10,061 bases of DNA from DATNIC01 sp035604635 (lineage in GTDB: Bacteria > Vulcanimicrobiota > Vulcanimicrobiia > Vulcanimicrobiales > Vulcanimicrobiaceae), in the NCBI GenBank assembly GCA_035604635.1, contig DATNIC010000191.1, forward strand, positions 1 through 10,061. The letters are read 5' to 3'. Both the position numbers and the translations under genes were made by a program. Each line of letters starts with the position of its first letter. Position 1 is the first letter of the stretch. Under the pieces are notes generated by a model, which was not told where the DNA came from, did no database searches, and saw nothing but the letters and a program-made list of their open reading frames with translations. Positions 5,247-10,061 of this stretch are shown in pieces.

Positions 5247-8155
5247 TTGTTAACGCCGAGGATCTTGTTGTACTGCGAAACCAACGCGTTGTATTCCGAG
5301 GGATCGGGTGTCTTGATCACATGCAATTGCATGCGTGTATTGAAGACGTTCGGGTTGTTCTCTACATCGATTCTCGCGGATGGTCGGCCGCTCAACTCGA
5401 CGAGCGCATTCTGCCCGTCTTTGGAGAGCAGCCAATCCAGTAGGACGCGCGCTGCGTTCGGGTGCGGCGCGTTCTTGATGAAAGCGACGGGCGTCAGACC
5501 CACGATCAGTGGTTTTGGATTGATGAAGTCGATCCCCAAGCCGGCACGGTGCTCCTTGTCCGCCAAATAGCCATACACCGTCGGGGTGACGTCGAACTCA
5601 CCCGATTCGAGCTGCGTCATCGTGTTCGTGTGGCCTTGCGTCAGGAGCGGATGGTTCGCGATGATCTTCGTCAGCAGGTCCTTCGCGTTCGGATCGATCT
5701 CCGTCAAGCCTTGATACCAGTTGTAGGCGGTCGCATTGAGGCCGATCTTCCCGCGCCATTCCGGTCTGGCAAGGTCCGCGACCGACGTCGGCGGCTTCAA
5801 GCCGTCGGCCTGCAGCTTCTTGACGTTCCAGGCGAGGACGGTCGTATCAAAATAGAGGCAGCTCCACAAACCGTTGGGATCGTTTGCCCCCTTGACGAAC
5901 TTTCCGGGATCGGCCGGGTGATAGACTTGCAATGCACCGGCCGCGGCAAGCTGTGCCATCGGCACGACGTCCCCGTTCGCGACGTCGGCATTGAACTTGC
6001 CGCCTCGCTGCTCGGTGATGATCCGCGCCGGGATCAAGTTGCTCGTGATTTGCAGCGTCTGCAGAGCAATGCCGGGATGCGACTGGTCGAACCGCTGGAC
6101 GAGAGGCGTCAGCGTCTTCGCATCGACGGAGGTGTACCAGACGACGGTTCCTTCTTTTTTTGCCGCGTCCATCACGCTCGCCGGGACCGCCGCTATGCCC
6201 GCCCGACCGAGACCGAAAAGCAGCATCGCCGAAGCGAAGATCGCCATGAACGGCCACCACCGCCGCCGCTTCGGCCGGCGCGCAAGGACGTTCAGGTTCT
6301 CGCGAAAATCGGCCAACGACAGAACGACTTCCGCCGTCTCGCCGTTGAGCAGCCGCAAGATCGCGCGGCGTTGCGCGCCGCCGATCAACGTGATCAAATC
6401 GCGGCCCGACCAGCCTGCGGTCGCTTCGGCAATTTCGCGCAGACCGGACCCGAGGTCAAAGTCGACCGTTGCGTCCGTCAAGCGTGAGCGCAGCAAGGCC
6501 TCTCGCTGTGCGGTGTCCGGTAGCGGGACCGTGATGACCTTGCCCAAGCGAGAGCGGATCGTCGAATCGACGGCTTCGATCCGGTTGGTCGCGCCGATGA
6601 CGAAGACATGTCCCTCGTGCTCGGCGATGCCTTCCATCTCCTCAACTAGCGCGCGCACGACTTCGATCGTAAAGCCATGCCCGCCCCCAACGCCTTCGGG
6701 CTTCGGCGCGATCTTGTCGATTTCGTCGATGAAGAGGATCGCCGGGCTCTCGGCGCGTGCCCGCGCGAAGATCGACTTCGTCATCTGGCCGCTCCAACCG
6801 CTGTAGCCGCCGACGAAGTCGGTCGATTTCGTCCCGATGAAATTGAGACCGCTCTCGTTCGCGAGCGTACGCGCGATCTCGGTCTTTCCGGTCCCCGCCG
6901 GACCCGAGAGGAGCAAGCCGCGCGGGAGCTCGATGCTCAGCCCCTTCATCTCCTCGGAACGGCGCAGCATCTCGCACATGATCCGAAGATCCGACTTGAT
7001 CTCGTCGGGAAGGATTAGATTCTCCCAGGTACTGCGCTTGGCGATACCGATATTCCCGCGCTTGCGAATCGCCGCGATATGCTTGTCGAAGATCGCCTCG
7101 GTGGGCTCGCAGGCCTTCGTCGTCTCGCTGAACGAATCGCGCGCGACGCTCTCGGCGAGCGTGCGCAGATCTCGTCCGGAGAAGCCGTTGGTTTGAGCAA
7201 CGACTTCGTCGACCGCGGCATACTCAACCCAGCAGCGTTTCATCTCACGCTGTAAGATGCTGCGACGCATCTCCGCGTTGGGGAGACCGAAGGCAAACTC
7301 GGCTCCGAAACGCGAGACCATCGCGTGATCGATGCGTTCGCGCTTGTTCGTCGCGCCGATGACCCAGACGTGCCGGCTGTTGTCGAGCACGCCCTCCCAC
7401 TGCGCGAGAAATTCCTGGAGCGCCTCGCGATTGAACGAATCATTGTCGACGTCTTCGCGCGCGCCGAAGATCCCCTCGCAATCATCGACGAAGATGATCG
7501 CGCGCGCGTTTTGGCGCGCGCGCCGCCAGAGCTGGCGAATGCGTTCGCCCGTCCCGCCGACGTGCGGCGCCTTCAGGTCGGAGATCGTCGTGGCGATGAA
7601 CTGCGCGCCGGCCGCCCTGGCGAGCGTCCGCGCAAGCAGCGTCTTCCCCGTACCGGGCGGACCGAAGAGCAATAGGCCGCGCGGCGCGGCCGGATGCTGC
7701 GCCTGAAACATCGCGAACCATTTTTGCAGCTCGGCCTTGCGGTCGGGATCGAGATCGATCTCCGTCCATGGATCGACCGTCGCGGCGCCGTTTGCCGACG
7801 CCGTAGCGTCGGGCATCTCGATGACGCCAACCGCGGGCTCTTCCGTTCCGACTGCCCAGCGGATCGCGCGGCGGATCGTCCGCGCGGTCGGGATCTGCTC
7901 CCAAATGCGATTCCCGGCGTCGTCGTGAGAGGTGCTCGCCGGGAATGCGGGATCGACTTCGCAGACCGCTTTCCATAAGGTCACGGTCTCGACGTCTTCT
8001 CCCCCGCGCAGAATGACGGTCGAGCACTTTTCCCAACCCGCGGGATTGGGGTCGTCGACAAGCGATCGAATGTCCGCCTTGGTCGATTCTTTTAGAGGCT
8101 CCCCCTTCGCGTTGCGCGCTAAGCCGAGAGCGTCGTCGAGCGTTTCGGTAGTCAA
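5243..8155 (-). CDS. Tandem AAA+ ATPase fused through a transmembrane segment to a family-1 extracellular solute-binding protein
   Basis: A single uninterrupted frame of 970 residues. Residues 1-130 are not recognised. AAA+ domain 1 (about 135-345) has Walker A GPPGTGKT (165-172), Walker B IIFVDD (220-225), sensor-1 N270 and GFSGRDL (324-330). AAA+ domain 2 (about 375-615) has GPAGTGKT (418-425), ILFIDE (473-478), N524, R534/R536 and GWSGRDL (581-587). RRPKRRRWW (626-634) then precedes one hydrophobic stretch (about 635-656) ending GIAAVPAS, after which the chain is a binding protein. That part includes MDAAKKEGTVVWYTSVDAKT (662-681), IITEQRGGKFNADVANGD (712-729) and PEWRGKIGL (798-806), like Fe3+/thiamine/phosphonate-class proteins. 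The basic residues put the ATPase in the cytoplasm and the binding domain outside. The start is the TTG at 8155-8153, with AGGAGG 15 nt upstream, an unusually long distance. True fusion, recent gene merger or assembly error cannot be told apart here. Confidence 0.82.
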   Translation of the reverse strand: MTTETLDDALGLARNAKGEPLKESTKADIRSLVDDPNPAGWEKCSTVILRGGEDVETVTLWKAVCEVDPAFPASTSHDDAGNRIWEQIPTARTIRRAIRWAVGTEEPAVGVIEMPDATASANGAATVDPWTEIDLDPDRKAELQKWFAMFQAQHPAAPRGLLLFGPPGTGKTLLARTLARAAGAQFIATTISDLKAPHVGGTGERIRQLWRRARQNARAIIFVDDCEGIFGAREDVDNDSFNREALQEFLAQWEGVLDNSRHVWVIGATNKRERIDHAMVSRFGAEFAFGLPNAEMRRSILQREMKRCWVEYAAVDEVVAQTNGFSGRDLRTLAESVARDSFSETTKACEPTEAIFDKHIAAIRKRGNIGIAKRSTWENLILPDEIKSDLRIMCEMLRRSEEMKGLSIELPRGLLLSGPAGTGKTEIARTLANESGLNFIGTKSTDFVGGYSGWSGQMTKSIFARARAESPAILFIDEIDKIAPKPEGVGGGHGFTIEVVRALVEEMEGIAEHEGHVFVIGATNRIEAVDSTIRSRLGKVITVPLPDTAQREALLRSRLTDATVDFDLGSGLREIAEATAGWSGRDLITLIGGAQRRAILRLLNGETAEVVLSLADFRENLNVLARRPKRRRWWPFMAIFASAMLLFGLGRAGIAAVPASVMDAAKKEGTVVWYTSVDAKTLTPLVQRFDQSHPGIALQTLQITSNLIPARIITEQRGGKFNADVANGDVVPMAQLAAAGALQVYHPADPGKFVKGANDPNGLWSCLYFDTTVLAWNVKKLQADGLKPPTSVADLARPEWRGKIGLNATAYNWYQGLTEIDPNAKDLLTKIIANHPLLTQGHTNTMTQLESGEFDVTPTVYGYLADKEHRAGLGIDFINPKPLIVGLTPVAFIKNAPHPNAARVLLDWLLSKDGQNALVELSGRPSARIDVENNPNVFNTRMQLHVIKTPDPSEYNALVSQYNKILGVNN
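6190..6280 (-). other. AAA+/binding-protein junction: basic cluster and transmembrane segment or signal peptide
   Basis: Residues 626-656 of the fusion read as RRPKRRRWWPF followed by MAIFASAMLLFGLGRAGIAA. That is n-region, hydrophobic core and a small-residue end, exactly the form of a signal peptide at the start of a normal binding protein. An in-frame ATG at 6247-6245 (Met637) begins the hydrophobic part. Only a weak GGTGG-type element lies upstream, within AAGCGGCGGCGGTGG. The segment may therefore be a membrane anchor of an intact fusion, a cleavable signal, or the start of a separately translated protein. Confidence 0.55.
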
Positions 8156-8230
8156 ACTTATCGTGCTTGGCCTCCTGGACCGAAAACCCTCGCGGAGGGG
8201 AAAGCCCTGGATCCAAGATATCTACCGCTC
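8156..8230. promoter_or_regulatory. 75-nt divergent control region between the fusion gene and the second NitT/TauT gene
   Basis: This gap must hold start signals for both directions. Minus strand: AGGAGG (complement of 8171-8176) lies 15 nt from the TTG start. Plus strand: GGAGGGG at 8194-8200 lies 30 nt from the GTG start. CCCTC-GCG-GAGGG (8187-8199) is a perfect 5-bp inverted repeat, and CCTCC (8171-8175) can also pair with GGAGG (8194-8198). Each Shine-Dalgarno sequence could therefore be paired in its own transcript. An AGATATCT palindrome sits at 8216-8223. I cannot assign -10/-35 boxes. Confidence 0.4.
8194..8200 (+). promoter_or_regulatory. candidate ribosome binding site for the second NitT/TauT gene
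   Basis: GGAGGGG has good Shine-Dalgarno character but is 30 nt before GTG 8231. It is 6 nt before an in-frame CTG at 8207, which would extend the protein by eight residues (Met-DPRYLPL before the GTG-encoded residue). This site is the only reason to consider the CTG start. Confidence 0.35.
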
Positions 8231-9181
8231 GTGGACAAGATCGGGCGGCGTTCGGCGATAGCGGTAGCGGCATCGCTGCTGGCGCTTCCACTCGCTGCGC
8301 AAGCACAAGGCTTGGTCTCGATCAAGGCCGCGGGCGTCCCCGAAGACTCGATCACGCCCGCGTTGTGGGCGGCGCAAAGCGGCTTGTTCCGTAAGCACGG
8401 GCTCGACGTACAGATCGACGCGCAGCGCAGCGGGTCCGCTACGACCGCGGGTGTCGTCGGCGGTGCGTACCAGTTCGGCAAATCGAGCCTGATTTCGATC
8501 ATCGCGGCTCACGCGCGCGGCTTCCCCATCGTCGTCGTTGCGCCGGGCGGCGTCTACCAATCGAACGCGCACAGCGGGCTGATCGTGAAGTCCGATTCTC
8601 CGATTCGCACCGGCGCCGATCTGAACGGAAAGACGATCGCAGTCTCGGCGCTCAACGATCTGTACACGATCGGGGCCTACTCGTGGGTCGATGCGCACGG
8701 CGGCGACTCCTCAACGGTGAAGCTCGTCGAAATTCCCATCAGCGCCGTGTTCGACGCGGTCGTGGGCGGGCGCATCGATGCCGGGAACACGATCGACCCG
8801 GAGCTGCACAACGCGCTTCAAACACGGAAGGTCCGCTTTCTCGCCGACACGGACTCTGCCATCGCACCGCGATTCATGTATACCGCTTGGTTCGCGACGC
8901 TCGACTATGCGCGGAACAATCGCCCGATCGTGCGGAACTTTCAGTCCGCGATTCGCGAAGCGGCGGCGTTTTCCAACAAGAACCCGGGGCAGACGGTCGA
9001 CGCGCTCTCGAAGTTCTCGTCCGTCGACACGAGCGTGATCGCCAAGATGCCGCGCGCTATCTACGGGACCGTGCTCGACCCCCGGATGCTGCAACCCCTC
9101 ATCAACGCGACGGCAAGATACAAAGTGATCCCCGCGACGTTTGACGCGCGCGATCTGATCGATCCGGCGCTCCGTGACTAA
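8231..9181 (+). CDS. NitT/TauT-type ABC transporter substrate-binding protein
   Basis: A 316-residue exported binding protein, complete in the window and paralogous to the gene at the left edge. The signal peptide, from GTG 8231, has IGRRSAIAVAASLLALPLAA, a possible twin-arginine type, with cleavage after AQA near residue 25. The family pattern follows: TPALWAAQSGLFRKHGLDVQ (about 38-57), then SDSPIRTGADLNGKTIAVSA (about 120-139). VKLVEIPISAVFDAVVGGRIDAG (about 159-181) aligns with FEIPFAEM of the paralogue. The start is uncertain: GTG 8231 has no close ribosome site, while CTG 8207 does. Its stop overlaps the next gene by 8 nt, so the two are translationally coupled. No permease or ATPase gene is adjacent. 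Ligand unknown; the class includes sulfonates, nitrate, thiamine precursors and aromatic acids. Confidence 0.9.
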   Translation: MDKIGRRSAIAVAASLLALPLAAQAQGLVSIKAAGVPEDSITPALWAAQSGLFRKHGLDVQIDAQRSGSATTAGVVGGAYQFGKSSLISIIAAHARGFPIVVVAPGGVYQSNAHSGLIVKSDSPIRTGADLNGKTIAVSALNDLYTIGAYSWVDAHGGDSSTVKLVEIPISAVFDAVVGGRIDAGNTIDPELHNALQTRKVRFLADTDSAIAPRFMYTAWFATLDYARNNRPIVRNFQSAIREAAAFSNKNPGQTVDALSKFSSVDTSVIAKMPRAIYGTVLDPRMLQPLINATARYKVIPATFDARDLIDPALRD

Positions 9182-10061
9182 GCCTCCGTTTCGCGCCGAC
9201 CACGTCGGGAGCATGCTGCGCCCCGCAGCGCTCAAGAAGGCGCGGGAAGAGTTCTTGGGCGCGCACACATCAGATGCAAACCTGGCGCCGCACGACAACG
9301 CCCAACTGCGCGAGGTCGAAGACCGCTGCATCCTCGACGTCATCGCCATGCAGGAACGCGTCGGCCTCCGAGCAGCGACCGATGGCGAATTGCGACGCCG
9401 GAGTTGGCTTCTCGAGCTTATTCTGAGCTGGGACGGCATCAAAGTCGATCGGACCGGAAACACGAAAGTCCGCTGGCGCAACCAGAGCGGTCCCGTCCAG
9501 GCATCAACCGCGATGACGGCAACGGCGCGAATCCATTGGCATTCGAGCGCGGTGCAGCGCGCGTTCGAGTTTCTCAAAGCACACACGACCTTGGTTCCTA
9601 AAGTAACGATGCCGGCGCCGAGTGCCATCCATTACAGTTTCAACTGGTCTGACGAACAAACGAAACGCATCTATCCCGATCAAGAATCGTTCTGGGACGA
9701 TCTCATCGCAGCATACCGTCAAGAGCTCGCGGCGTTGACGGCTGCCGGCGCAACGTACATCCAACTCGACGATACGAGCCTCGCATGCCTCTGCGATGAG
9801 ACCCATCGAGATTACGTGCGCTCCTTTGGCGAAGACCCCGATGCGCTGATGCGCAGATACGCGCAAGCGATAAATGCCGCGATCGAGGGCCTGCCGGACG
9901 ACGTTGCCGTGACGCTGCACCAGTGCCGGGGTAATCGCGAGGGAAATTGGCTCGCCGAAGGCGGCTACGATCCCGTAGCCGACGTGCTCTTCAATCACAT
10001 CGACGTCGACGGGTACTTTCTCGAATACGACACGGCTCGCGCCGGCGGATTCGAACCGCTG
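9174..10061 (+). CDS. Cobalamin-independent methionine synthase family protein (MetE C-terminal domain type), truncated by the window edge
   Basis: The first 296 codons of a zinc methyltransferase-like protein; the frame is still open at the right edge. It resembles stand-alone MetE C-terminal domain proteins (YxjG/YxjH type), related to MetE and epoxyalkane:coenzyme M transferase, which activate a thiol on zinc. FRADHVGSMLRP (6-17) is the typical beginning, followed by ATDGELRRRSW (68-78) and YIQLDDTSL (195-203). LHQCRGN (248-254) supplies zinc ligands His249 and Cys251, and GYFLEYD (280-286) supplies Glu284. The last cysteine ligand would be past the edge. The start is GTG 9174, forced by an in-frame TGA at 9156-9158 and by the conserved HVGS motif before the next ATG (9213). 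It overlaps the binding-protein gene by 8 nt with no visible ribosome site. Role: methionine synthesis, or thiol or methyl transfer during catabolism; the context favours the latter only weakly. Confidence 0.88.
   Translation, partial: MTKPPFRADHVGSMLRPAALKKAREEFLGAHTSDANLAPHDNAQLREVEDRCILDVIAMQERVGLRAATDGELRRRSWLLELILSWDGIKVDRTGNTKVRWRNQSGPVQASTAMTATARIHWHSSAVQRAFEFLKAHTTLVPKVTMPAPSAIHYSFNWSDEQTKRIYPDQESFWDDLIAAYRQELAALTAAGATYIQLDDTSLACLCDETHRDYVRSFGEDPDALMRRYAQAINAAIEGLPDDVAVTLHQCRGNREGNWLAEGGYDPVADVLFNHIDVDGYFLEYDTARAGGFEPL

Noticed and set aside
5243..6190. Iron(III)-binding (FbpA-like) function for the fused binding domain
   Set aside because: The family resemblance is there, but I see no adjacent tyrosine pair typical of FbpA iron ligation (only YGY at 861-863), so the ligand is left open.
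5462..6487. Plus-strand ORF of 341 codons opposite the binding-protein half of the fusion
   Set aside because: Arg-rich shadow frame with no domain signature; the minus-strand protein is clearly the real product.
7499..7522. CG-rich palindrome around a TTTTG loop
   Set aside because: It is explained by Arg/Ala codons of the first ATPase domain (RRARQNARA) in GC-rich DNA.
7482..8306. Minus-strand ORF of 274 codons crossing the divergent spacer
   Set aside because: Shifted-frame shadow of the ATPase N-terminal half; Arg- and Ser-rich with no motif.

Overview
The window is a gene-dense, clearly GC-rich stretch of bacterial chromosome. It has eight protein-coding genes, two of them cut by the window edges, and almost no intergenic space. 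I see no RNA gene, insertion sequence, CRISPR array or phage gene. Wobble positions are dominated by G and C, which creates many long but meaningless antisense ORFs. The gene content (solute-binding proteins, flavin-dependent monooxygenases, an alpha/beta hydrolase) fits a heterotrophic soil or water bacterium with a large accessory catabolic repertoire. I cannot place the lineage. Eremiobacterota-like uncultured bacteria and GC-rich proteobacteria such as Bradyrhizobium relatives are both plausible, but that is a guess.

Layout. (1) Positions 1-886, minus strand: a NitT/TauT-type substrate-binding protein whose C-terminus lies beyond the left edge. (2) Positions 928-4075, plus strand: a tight three-gene operon of alpha/beta hydrolase, luciferase-like flavin monooxygenase and LivK-type substrate-binding protein, with gaps of 3 and 10 nt. 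(3) Positions 8155-4086, minus strand and convergent with the operon: a very unusual 970-residue protein, then a HsaA/HpaH-type flavin monooxygenase of the acyl-CoA dehydrogenase fold. The 970-residue protein has two AAA+ ATPase domains, one transmembrane segment and a complete family-1 extracellular solute-binding protein, all in one reading frame. The monooxygenase appears to start at a CTG that overlaps the upstream stop codon. (4) Positions 8231-10061, plus strand and divergent from the fusion gene: a second NitT/TauT-type binding protein, overlapping by 8 nt a MetE-like (cobalamin-independent methionine synthase family) gene that runs off the right edge.

How the genes may work together. 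Four binding proteins of three families occur within 10 kb, but no permease and no ABC-type nucleotide-binding subunit is present. They are interleaved with two monooxygenases that need reduced flavin, a serine hydrolase of the C-C bond hydrolase/esterase fold and a zinc methyltransferase-like protein. The simplest reading, which is inference, is capture and oxidative breakdown of one or a few small organic compounds (aromatic, heterocyclic, organosulfur or methylated). The transport channels and the flavin reductase would lie outside the window. The most notable element is the AAA+/AAA+/membrane/binding-protein fusion. Its topology is coherent, with ATPase inside and binding domain outside, and I do not know of a described system with this architecture.
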